Assembly (NCBI GenBank): GCA_031407985.1
Contig: JANOJB010000219.1
Location: 1 to 29,601 of the forward strand
Origin: FEN-1088 sp031407985
GTDB lineage: Bacteria > Myxococcota_A > Polyangia > Fen-1088
DNA: 29,601 bases
Direction: 5' to 3'
Below are positions 1 to 7,194 of the stretch, piece after piece. Both the position numbers and the translations under genes were made by a program. The notes beneath the pieces were generated by a model, which saw only the letters and a program-made list of their open reading frames with translations, made no database searches and had not been told where the DNA came from. Numbering within the stretch: the stretch's first letter is position 1; each line of letters opens with the position of its first letter.

Positions 1-588
1 CTGCGTCGGTGAGCTTGGCTGCGTTAAAACCGTCACCGCGTACGCGCCGCCGCTTGGCACGCGGGTCGCGAACGTGAACGGGAGGCTGGTTGCGCCCGCG
101 GTGACCGTCAGGTTGTCACCGCCGTTGTTGCGCAGGACCAAGCCGCTGCCCACCAGCCCAGAGACGGTGCCACCGACCAGGTAGGTCGCCACCGGGACAT
201 CGGTCGCGGGGACATCGGTCGCGGGGACATCGGTCGCGGGGACGTCGGTCGTGCCGCCATCGGTCGCGGGGACATCGGTCGCGGGGACGTCGGTCGTGCC
301 GCCATCGGTCGCGGGGACATCGGTCGCGGGGACATCGGCTGCGGGTACATCGATCGCGGGAACGTCGGTTGCCGGGACATCGGTCGCCGGAAGATCAGGT
401 CCACCAGTATCCGGCTGCGTGTCAACCCGCGCGTCTGTCCGGGTGTCGACCCTGCTGTCGGTCGAATCGGTCGTGGCATCTCTGCCGTCGACCCTGGCAT
501 CCGTGGCCGGGCTGCTGCTGCCGCACGACGCAACCAGCGTCGCCAAGAGTCCAATCAACAGGCCCTGCGTGACACCAAGCTTCTTCAT
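1..588 (-). CDS. Repeat-rich surface lipoprotein (C-terminus beyond window)
   Basis: The frame opens at ATG 588 and stays open for 196 codons to the window edge, so the C-terminus is missing. A GGGGGAG ribosome-binding site lies at 594-600, five bases before the start. The N-terminus MKKLGVTQGLLIGLLATLVASC is a lipoprotein signal with lipobox VASC and lipidated Cys22. A linker rich in Asp, Thr and Arg follows, then about 13 five-residue units of the ATDVP type encoded by the 15-bp repeat at 194-388. A non-repetitive segment of about 60 residues comes next (VGGTVSGL, VLRNNGGDNL), ending in VTVLTQPSSPTQ. That segment resembles a short beta-rich module I have seen repeated in secreted bacterial proteins; I cannot name the family with certainty. 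The likely role is a surface-displayed protein on a flexible stalk. No enzymatic motif is visible in the part present. Confidence 0.8.
   Translation of the reverse strand, partial: MKKLGVTQGLLIGLLATLVASCGSSSPATDARVDGRDATTDSTDSRVDTRTDARVDTQPDTGGPDLPATDVPATDVPAIDVPAADVPATDVPATDGGTTDVPATDVPATDGGTTDVPATDVPATDVPATDVPVATYLVGGTVSGLVGSGLVLRNNGGDNLTVTAGATSLPFTFATRVPSGGAYAVTVLTQPSSPTQ
194..388 (-). repeat. 15-bp tandem repeat, 13 units, with 45-bp higher-order duplication
   Basis: Thirteen consecutive 15-bp units of the type gggacatcggtcgcg (plus strand) encode Ala-Thr-Asp-Val-Pro on the minus strand. The 45-bp blocks 239-283 and 284-328 are identical; each contains a variant pair encoding ATDGGTTDVP. 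Units from 329 onward are degenerate. This pattern fits expansion by slippage or unequal recombination. All changes are in multiples of three, so the frame is kept. Confidence 0.92.
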
Positions 589-689
589 GATTTCTCCCCC
601 GCGGATTCGGTTGGTCTAGACGGTAAGAACGGCAGAGTAGCGGGAATTCATCTGGTGATCCACTGCCGTCGCTCAAAAAGTAAGTCGCC

Positions 690-712
690 AAAAAACGGCC
701 AATCCGCGGCCG
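690..712 (-). terminator. Possible short intrinsic terminator in divergent intergenic region
   Basis: Read on the minus strand, CGGCC, a 7-base loop and GGCCG are followed directly by six T residues (the six A at 690-695 on the plus strand). The stem is only 5 bp, so strength is doubtful. It would stop transcripts running leftward out of the fusion gene's upstream region before they reach the lipoprotein gene. The rest of 589-842 shows no promoter that I can defend. Confidence 0.3.
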
Positions 713-830
713 ATTTCAGCCGCTTTGGGCTGGTCGCCGCCGGGGCCCCTTGGCTGTGACTTGGTCGCCAGGCGGAGCGGTTCCACGCAGCCCATCCCAG
801 AACTGTACGGAAACCCTTGATGGGATAGAA

Positions 831-838
831 AAGGGGGA
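831..838 (+). promoter_or_regulatory. Ribosome-binding site fixing the fusion gene start
   Basis: AAGGGGGA lies five bases upstream of ATG 843. The open frame extends upstream to ATG 750, but that start has no comparable site. The extra 31 residues do not match the N-termini of the internal homologous domains, whereas the protein from 843 leads directly into the conserved LLAEDF segment. Confidence 0.75.
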
Positions 839-842
839 CCAG

Positions 843-3623
843 ATGGCGAATCCCGACGACACACGGTCTGCCGCCGATCTTGGCATTGGCGAGCTGCTGG
901 CCGAGGATTTCGCGACCTACGATCGCGATCCGTTCGCGCCCGGTTTCTGGGCTGTGGGCGCCCACAGGATCGGCGCTTGCGCCGCCAAGATCGAGTCCCT
1001 CCCGCTGCGCGCCGTTGGCGTCGGCATCTGTCGAATGGTAGCCAGGGCCGTCGACTGGAAGGTAGGGATCGATATTCCCCCGTCCGTGAACCTGGGCCGC
1101 AGGGTCACGATTTGGCACAGCGGCGGCATCAGCCTGGCCGCGCGTTCGATCGGCGACGACGTTCACATTCGCCAGTCGACAACCCTGGGCGCGCTAGACG
1201 ACCGGGATGCCGCGCCCGCGTTGCTGCCGGTTATCGAGAGCCGCGCCGATATTGGTTCGGGCACCTGCGTGCTGGGGCCCGTCACCGTTGGTCACGACGC
1301 GGTCGTCGGAGCTAACTCGGTGGTTCTGGAGGATGTGCCGCCCGGTGCCAACGTATTGGGTGTGCCGGCTCGAACGGTTCCCGTGTGGTCAATCGGCGCT
1401 CGATCAAACGCGGCCGACGGATCTGCGAAGGATGAGGGTCTTCCGTTGCCGCCCGGCGATCGCAACGAGAACCCACCGGGCGTCAGTTTGTCGGCGCTGC
1501 TTGCCGAGGACTTCCGGACGCACGGCGGTACCATGCTGTCAGCGGGGTTCTGGGCGCTGGCTGTGCACCGCATCGGAAATTGGCGCATGGGGATTCGGGC
1601 GAAAGCCGTGCGCGCGCCGCTGACGTTGTGGTACCGGGCGGCCCACCAAAGCGTCATCACGATGTGGGGCATCGATCTGCCGTACAACGCGAAACTGGGG
1701 CGGCGCCTGCGCATCGGCCACCACGGAACCGTCCTGATGGGTGTTCGCCAGGTTGGCGACGACGTTCAGATTCGCGGGGCCGTCACCATGGGATTGCGCC
1801 GGCGCGCCGACAAGGCGACACCCGCCATCGGCGATCGCGTCCGCATCGAATCGAACGCCTGCATCATCGGGAACATCCAGATCGGCGACGACAGCGTGAT
1901 CGGACCGAACACGGTCCTGGCGCGGGACGTACTGCCGGGTTCCACCATGCTTGGCATTCCTGGGCGTCGCATCGATCCCGCCCAATACGGTGGGGTCGCG
2001 GCGGATGGGATCGGGGGTGCAGCGGGGGCAGGGGCAGGGCAGGGCCGCGCGGTAGGCGGCAGCGGCCTGGCGGTTGCCATCGTGATCCTGAACTACCGGA
2101 CACCCGACATGACGTGTGACTGTCTGGATTCGCTGCGCGGTGAAATTCGGCCTGGCATTCAGGTCGTTGTGGTCGACAACGCATCCGGAGATGGTTCGGC
2201 CGACAAGATCGCCGCCCATATTCAGCACGCGGGCTTCGACGGCTGGGCGCGCGTCCTGCGCTCGGATGTGAACGGAGGGTTCGCCGCCGGAAACAATCTG
2301 GGCATCAGGGAGACCCCGGCCGACGCGTATTTGTTGCTGAACAGCGACACCATAGTGCGACCTGGCGCGATCGCGGCGCTGCGCGCGGCTATGACTCAAC
2401 ATCCGCGGGCCGGCATGATCGGTCCCGGCCTGGTGGGCGCAACCGGAAACGTCGACCGAAGTTGCTTCCGGTTTCCCCACCCGATCAGCGAATTCATTCG
2501 CGCCGCCAACACGGGCTTGATTACGAAAATCTTGGGCCGCTACGACGTGCCGCTTCCGTTTTTCGATACACCGATCGAACCCGAATGGATTGGTTTTGCC
2601 TGCGTTTTGATCCGGCGCGAGGTCATCGAACAGGTCGGCCTGCTGGATCCCGGTTACTTCATGTACTTCGAGGACATCGACTACTGTCGGAAGGTGTGCG
2701 ACGCCGGGTGGACGATCCTGTATTGGCCGGAACCCAAGGTTGTGCACTTCATGGGAGGCACATCGAACATCACGTCGGCCGACGAGGTTCCCCGAAGGGC
2801 GGCCCGTTATTTCTACGAGGCGCGATCAAGATATTTCGCGAAACACCACGGCATGGTTGGACTGCTGACCGCGAATCTGCTGTGGACCACGGGGCGCGTG
2901 ATTTCATGGTCGCGCGAAGTCGTGCAACGAAGACCCCGACAGGTTCGCGATCATGAAGTCGTCGACATCTGGATCAACGTGCTTGATCCGTTGCGCGCCA
3001 GCCGGTATTCCCCGCCGCCCATGCCTGGAACCAGGGACGATGTCGCGGCGTCCCGGGATCGCAACGCGAATCCGGCCGACCTGGGGTTGGCCGATCTTTT
3101 GAGGGAAGATTTCACGACCCACGGTGGTGATCCGCTGGCGCCGGGTTTTTGGGCGCTTGCCGTGTTTAGGTTTGGAAACTGGAGCGCCGGTGTTCGCCCG
3201 TGGTTCCTGGGTAGGGCGTTGCTGGGGCTTCATAGCGTGATGTCCACGTCGGTGGACTGGTTGTGGGGCATCAATCTGGGTCAGGGCGTTAAGGTCGGGC
3301 GGCGGGTACGCATCTGGCGCCACGGCGGGATGATCCTGGACGCGCGGGAAATCGGCGACGACGTCCAGATTCGCCCGTCGACGACGTTCGGGGCCGCTGG
3401 CCGCACGTCCGGCGGGAACAGGCCGATCATTCAAGATCGCGTCAACCTCGGAATTGGTGTGTCGGTCATCGGAGACGTGACGGTCGGCCACGACAGCGTC
3501 ATCGGCCCGAACGCGGTGGTGCTGGCCAGTTGCGCGCCGCATGCGCGGCTGTCCGGTGTGCCGGCCCGACCGATGGGAACGCCTCGGTCGGCGCCTTCCA
3601 CACAAGCGTTGGAAGGGGCCTGA
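843..3623 (+). CDS. Triple LbH acyltransferase / GT2 glycosyltransferase fusion
   Basis: This 926-residue protein has four modules. Residues about 10-185, 211-380 and 745-915 are three related serine-acetyltransferase-like domains. Each starts with a helical segment (LLAEDF or LLREDF, then GFWALAVHRIGNW-like) and continues into a left-handed beta-helix with hexapeptide repeats (IGDDVQI, VGHDSVIGPNAVV) and a closing GVPAR-type turn. Residues about 406-715 are a GT2 glycosyltransferase resembling rhamnosyltransferases: VAIVILNY, VVVDNASGDGS, LLNSDT in the DxD position near residue 500, and MYFEDIDYCRKV. A Gly/Ala-rich linker (about 383-405) separates domain 2 from the GT2. Known GT2 enzymes of this type transfer a nucleotide sugar to a lipid-linked glycan in the cytoplasm; LbH domains of this type O-acetylate sugars or serine. 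The combined role, sugar transfer plus acylation, is inferred. The gene is probably coupled to the polymerase-like gene just downstream. No transmembrane segment is evident. Confidence 0.85.
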   Translation: MANPDDTRSAADLGIGELLAEDFATYDRDPFAPGFWAVGAHRIGACAAKIESLPLRAVGVGICRMVARAVDWKVGIDIPPSVNLGRRVTIWHSGGISLAARSIGDDVHIRQSTTLGALDDRDAAPALLPVIESRADIGSGTCVLGPVTVGHDAVVGANSVVLEDVPPGANVLGVPARTVPVWSIGARSNAADGSAKDEGLPLPPGDRNENPPGVSLSALLAEDFRTHGGTMLSAGFWALAVHRIGNWRMGIRAKAVRAPLTLWYRAAHQSVITMWGIDLPYNAKLGRRLRIGHHGTVLMGVRQVGDDVQIRGAVTMGLRRRADKATPAIGDRVRIESNACIIGNIQIGDDSVIGPNTVLARDVLPGSTMLGIPGRRIDPAQYGGVAADGIGGAAGAGAGQGRAVGGSGLAVAIVILNYRTPDMTCDCLDSLRGEIRPGIQVVVVDNASGDGSADKIAAHIQHAGFDGWARVLRSDVNGGFAAGNNLGIRETPADAYLLLNSDTIVRPGAIAALRAAMTQHPRAGMIGPGLVGATGNVDRSCFRFPHPISEFIRAANTGLITKILGRYDVPLPFFDTPIEPEWIGFACVLIRREVIEQVGLLDPGYFMYFEDIDYCRKVCDAGWTILYWPEPKVVHFMGGTSNITSADEVPRRAARYFYEARSRYFAKHHGMVGLLTANLLWTTGRVISWSREVVQRRPRQVRDHEVVDIWINVLDPLRASRYSPPPMPGTRDDVAASRDRNANPADLGLADLLREDFTTHGGDPLAPGFWALAVFRFGNWSAGVRPWFLGRALLGLHSVMSTSVDWLWGINLGQGVKVGRRVRIWRHGGMILDAREIGDDVQIRPSTTFGAAGRTSGGNRPIIQDRVNLGIGVSVIGDVTVGHDSVIGPNAVVLASCAPHARLSGVPARPMGTPRSAPSTQALEGA
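3611..3618 (+). promoter_or_regulatory. Strong ribosome-binding site before a likely CTG start
   Basis: GGAAGGGG sits six bases upstream of CTG 3625, inside the last codons of the fusion gene. No ATG, GTG or TTG codon is suitably spaced in the polymerase frame. This supports a rare CTG start for that gene. Confidence 0.5.
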
Positions 3624-3624
3624 C

Positions 3625-5064
3625 CTGGAACCTCAAAGCGTCATCGCGCAAATCATCCTGGGCCTATGGGTGCCGCTGTCGCTTGGCTGCTTCTTCGTCA
3701 TGCGTCCGCAACGGGCAGCGCTGATTGCGGTGCTTGGCGGCGACATGTTTCTGCCCGAGTTGGTGAACTTTAAGTTTCCTCTGCTGCCCCAGTTCGACAA
3801 GCACAACCTGCCGTACCTGTGTGTGTTCATCGGGTGCATGTTGCGGCGGCCGTCCCGCGTGCTGCGTTCCACCAACGAACGCTGGTTCGTCGTGTTCAGC
3901 CTGTTGCTGGTCACGGGCGCGATGCTGACCGGCCTGACCAACCAGGATCCGGTGATTCGAAGGTACCTGACGCCTCTGTCTGGTCTGACCGCGAAAGATG
4001 GCCTGTACATCGGTGCCCTGAACTTCACGCGGGTTTCGCTTCCGTTCTTCCTGGGGTGCCTGTTGTTTCGCACCGCGAAGGACTTCCGCGATTTGCTGGT
4101 CGGGGTGACGGTTGCCGCGGTGCTGTACACGCCGCTGGCGCTGTTCGAGGTCCGCATGAGCCCGCAGCTGCACCTGTGGCTGTACGGCTATTTTCAACAC
4201 AGCTTCGATCAGACCAAACGATGGGGTGGTTTTCGTCCGATGGTCTTCATGTCTCACGGCTTATCGCTGGCGCGCTTCTTCATGGTGGCGATCTTCGCCT
4301 CGTTCGCCCTTGGCCGGGCAAAGCGAGTCGTCATGGGCATGCCGGCGCGGCTGGTGGGGTGGGGCCTTGTCGTCACGCTGATTCTTGGCAAAAGCACCGG
4401 CGCAATCATGTTTGTGGCCGCGGGCCTTCCACTGCTTTTGTGGGCCAAATCCAAAACCCAGATGCGCATTGCGTTTCTGCTGGCGTCGTTTGTGTTCCTT
4501 TATCCAATGTTGCGGGCGTGGGACTTGTTGCCCACCGATGCCATTCTTGAGACCTCACGGAGCCTGGTGGGTGCTGATCGGACCGAGTCGCTGGAGTTTC
4601 GGTTCAGGAACGAAAATATCTTGTTGGAAAGGGCGCGGCAGCGCTTCCTGTTCGGGTGGGGCATGGCGGCCCGCAACTTCGTTTTTGATCGCTGGGGGAA
4701 GCCCGCGGTCGCGGACGGATACTGGGTCATTCAGTTGGGAATCATCGGCGTCGTCGGGTTCGTGACGTCGTTCGGTACGCTGTTGATTCCGATCTTTCTC
4801 GCGCGGCGGCGGCTGAGGTTCATTCCGGTTGAAGCCGACCGAAATCTGATCGCGGGCGTGGCGTTGACGTTGAGCGTGGTAGCCGTCGACTGGATCCCGA
4901 ACGGACTTTGGGCGCCGTATCCGTATTTGCTGGCCGGTGCTCTTACCGGTGTCACCCGGGAACTGATGGAACATCCGTCGGATCGGTCGGCGGCGTTCGC
5001 CTTGCCTGACCGCGTGCAGCGGTGGAGCCCGGAAACCGAGAACACGCAACCCGCTACGGAGTGA
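3625..5064 (+). CDS. Wzy/O-antigen-ligase-like polytopic membrane protein
   Basis: The 479-residue protein is hydrophobic, with about ten predicted transmembrane segments and a soluble loop near the middle containing FRFRNENILLERARQRFLFGWG. The segment R-x-x-x-W, then a large loop with F-G-W-G before the last helices, is the layout of O-antigen polymerase/ligase (Wzy/WaaL) proteins. These join lipid-linked repeat units at the periplasmic face of the inner membrane. The start is uncertain. An ATG at 3541 would overlap the fusion gene by 83 bases and add residues that read like out-of-frame sequence. CTG 3625 follows a strong ribosome-binding site and gives an N-terminus (LEPQSVIAQIILGLWVPL) leading straight into the first helix. 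Its end overlaps the convergent beta-helix gene by 11 bases. Polymerase versus ligase cannot be settled by reading. Confidence 0.75.
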   Translation: MEPQSVIAQIILGLWVPLSLGCFFVMRPQRAALIAVLGGDMFLPELVNFKFPLLPQFDKHNLPYLCVFIGCMLRRPSRVLRSTNERWFVVFSLLLVTGAMLTGLTNQDPVIRRYLTPLSGLTAKDGLYIGALNFTRVSLPFFLGCLLFRTAKDFRDLLVGVTVAAVLYTPLALFEVRMSPQLHLWLYGYFQHSFDQTKRWGGFRPMVFMSHGLSLARFFMVAIFASFALGRAKRVVMGMPARLVGWGLVVTLILGKSTGAIMFVAAGLPLLLWAKSKTQMRIAFLLASFVFLYPMLRAWDLLPTDAILETSRSLVGADRTESLEFRFRNENILLERARQRFLFGWGMAARNFVFDRWGKPAVADGYWVIQLGIIGVVGFVTSFGTLLIPIFLARRRLRFIPVEADRNLIAGVALTLSVVAVDWIPNGLWAPYPYLLAGALTGVTRELMEHPSDRSAAFALPDRVQRWSPETENTQPATE

Positions 5065-7156
5065 ACTCGAACGCCCCGATGTCGTTCGCCGCACCCACGG
5101 GGCGCGCAACGCCGCCGAAATCCTGGTACGTGGGAGTGGACGCCCCCACGTCGATCGCGGCGCTTCCGGCGGACAGGCGAAAGGCGTTTGGATTCGTCGG
5201 ATCGGTCGACGCGAAGCGAGGGTTGCCCACCACGCTGCCCGTACCGCCGGCCGCCCCCGGCCAGTTGCCCGTGATGTTCGGGGCGAAGCTGAGGTTGTGA
5301 TCCTGTGTCAACGCGCCGGAAGTGGCGCCGTGGATAAAGGTCGACTGCGGCGCGATGGTGGCGCCGGTGAAGAAGATGTTGTTTCGCGCGATCACGCCGC
5401 CGGTGGTTCCCATGTGGGACAGAAAGTGGACGTCGTCACCCGCCCCCGGCGGATAGTAGTGGGTGTTGTTGTAGACGGCGATGCCGTCGACGAAGTTGGC
5501 AGGCAATCGGGGGTGGCCTTCGACCGAGACCGCGATCGCCGCGTTTATGAACAGGTTGTTGCGCACGACCACGTGTTTCGCCCGAATGTCGAGCGCCGTG
5601 TAAAAGACGTTGTTACCCTGCCGCGCGTCGTTCATGACGTTCGCTTCCGCCAGCGCGTCGGTGATCCGCTCGTCCACGCTTTCGTTCTGGGGAGCGAAAT
5701 CGACCAGCCGGTTGACCCTGTTGCCCACGACCACCAGACGCGCGTTGTTGCCGCGGAACGTGAGCGCGGACATGGCGGAATCGACGTCGTTGGACGTCAC
5801 GGTGTTATCGACCACATAGCTGCGATCGCCGCCCTGGATGCGGACCCCGTGTTGGCCACCACCGAAGCGGTCGATGGTCGTTCCGATCATCGCGAACCGC
5901 ATGACCTGGGTTCCAAAAACACCGTAGCCCGCGAAATCGTGCGCGTGGCAGTCGACGAAGAACACGGGCGTCGCGGCGGTTGGAATACTAAAGGCGATGT
6001 TGCCGGTCCCCTGGATGTCGATGCGCTGAAGCAAGGTGTTGCGTCCGCCCGCCAGCACGCCGTTAGATGCACTCCCCGTCGACACGATGTGCAGGTCGAC
6101 CATACGAAGATCCTGAGTGGAGACGCTGACGGCGCTGTCGGACGAGGACAGCCTGAGGATCGGAGCCGCGTTCGACGGCGACGCGGGATCGGCGTAGGCC
6201 CCGACTAGAAGCGGGCCGGGAGATGACATCTCGATGGCGCTGGACGGGAAGGTATCCCCCCGTCGCAGCAAGACGGAACCCTGCACGGCCGCGCGCGACA
6301 GGGCGGCGGCGACGGTGCGCAGGGGCCGGGCCATGGTTCCCGGCGCCGTGTCATCACCGGTCGCGGCGACGTACAACGTGGCGCCGGTCATCGCGGTCAC
6401 GGCGATGGGGACGACCGTCGCGCCGGCGCGTCCCGCCCCATCACGCACGCGGACCGAGACCTGATACGTCCCCGGGATGGCGAAGACGTGGGCGGCCAGG
6501 AATCCCCGCCCTTGTTCGTGCGTCCCGTTGGGATCGACATTGGTGGAATCGAAATCCCACAGGAAGGTCGCGGCGACGTAGTCGTTGTCCATCAGGCCCG
6601 GTGTCGTCGTCGCGTCGAAGTACACGGCACACGGGGCACTGCACGCGCTGCGCGAGGTTGTGACCACTGGCTTCAAGGGCCCCGTACAAGCCTGGGCATC
6701 GAACCGACAAGCCGCGGTACACGCCAAGGTGCCCCCTTCGAAACCGATGGAGGCGCACGTGCCGTTGTTCAGCATGCCGCCATCGCAATCCTCGGTGGCA
6801 TCCACGCGGCCGTTTCCACATGTCGTGACCACCGTGGCACCACCGGTTCCCGTGGCACCACCGGTTCCCCTGCCGCCACCGGTTCCCGTCGCGCCACCCG
6901 TGCCGACGCCGCCACCCGTGCCCGTGTCGACGCCGCCGCTTGGGCCGCCATCCACCGCGTCCATCGGGCGTGCGCTGTCGGCCGCGTGCGCCGCGTCCGG
7001 GGCAACCGCCATGGCGCCCGAACAAGCCATCGGTGCGACCGCGGAAAAAACCGCGCCAACCGTAAGAACGAAGGCGCACAGGGGAGGGCGGACACCGCGC
7101 CCCGCGGGAGCCTCCGTAACCATCGGGAACCGTTTCTTACGCACGTTGCCAAACAT
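5054..7156 (-). CDS. Secreted PKD / right-handed beta-helix surface protein
   Basis: This 700-residue protein starts with a basic segment (VRKKRF) and a hydrophobic stretch ending APMAC at Cys45, so either a lipoprotein or a cleaved secretory signal. Residues about 65-108 are a Gly/Thr stalk. Residues 112-158 are a Cys-rich module beginning CGNGRVDATEDCDGG, like the DUF4215-type repeats common in myxobacteria. A PKD-like domain follows (about 165-253, with FLWDFDS and PGTYQVSVRV). The rest is a beta-helix: LYVAATGDDTAPGT opening, repeated NNLFINAA, NNIFFTGA and VVGNRV turns, and a C-terminal SAAIDVG...DFGG...DIGAFEF module typical of parallel beta-helix proteins that bind or cleave polysaccharide. 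Catalytic residues were not identified, so lyase, epimerase or simple adhesin are all possible. It is the last gene of a four-gene minus-strand unit, 38 bases after the PIG-L gene. Confidence 0.8.
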   Translation of the reverse strand: MFGNVRKKRFPMVTEAPAGRGVRPPLCAFVLTVGAVFSAVAPMACSGAMAVAPDAAHAADSARPMDAVDGGPSGGVDTGTGGGVGTGGATGTGGGRGTGGATGTGGATVVTTCGNGRVDATEDCDGGMLNNGTCASIGFEGGTLACTAACRFDAQACTGPLKPVVTTSRSACSAPCAVYFDATTTPGLMDNDYVAATFLWDFDSTNVDPNGTHEQGRGFLAAHVFAIPGTYQVSVRVRDGAGRAGATVVPIAVTAMTGATLYVAATGDDTAPGTMARPLRTVAAALSRAAVQGSVLLRRGDTFPSSAIEMSSPGPLLVGAYADPASPSNAAPILRLSSSDSAVSVSTQDLRMVDLHIVSTGSASNGVLAGGRNTLLQRIDIQGTGNIAFSIPTAATPVFFVDCHAHDFAGYGVFGTQVMRFAMIGTTIDRFGGGQHGVRIQGGDRSYVVDNTVTSNDVDSAMSALTFRGNNARLVVVGNRVNRLVDFAPQNESVDERITDALAEANVMNDARQGNNVFYTALDIRAKHVVVRNNLFINAAIAVSVEGHPRLPANFVDGIAVYNNTHYYPPGAGDDVHFLSHMGTTGGVIARNNIFFTGATIAPQSTFIHGATSGALTQDHNLSFAPNITGNWPGAAGGTGSVVGNPRFASTDPTNPNAFRLSAGSAAIDVGASTPTYQDFGGVARPVGAANDIGAFEFTP

Positions 7157-7194
7157 TGTTGCTCACATCGGACCGCGGGAGCAAAAGCTAAACA

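Noticed and set aside
194..388. Repeat array that could be mistaken for a CRISPR
   Set aside because: Units are 15 bp, contiguous, without unique spacers, and encode an in-frame five-residue repeat.
108..554. Minus-strand frame rich in RPMSPRPM repeats
   Set aside because: It is the 15-bp array read in a second frame. The frame from ATG 588 has a ribosome-binding site and a lipobox and explains the region.
750..765. Sigma-54-like TTGGCTGTGACTTGGT
   Set aside because: The -12 element has GG instead of GC and the -24 is incomplete; not enough to call a promoter.
1539..2747. 402-codon minus-strand frame inside the fusion gene
   Set aside because: A high-G+C shadow; the plus strand carries clear LbH and GT2 motifs across the whole stretch.
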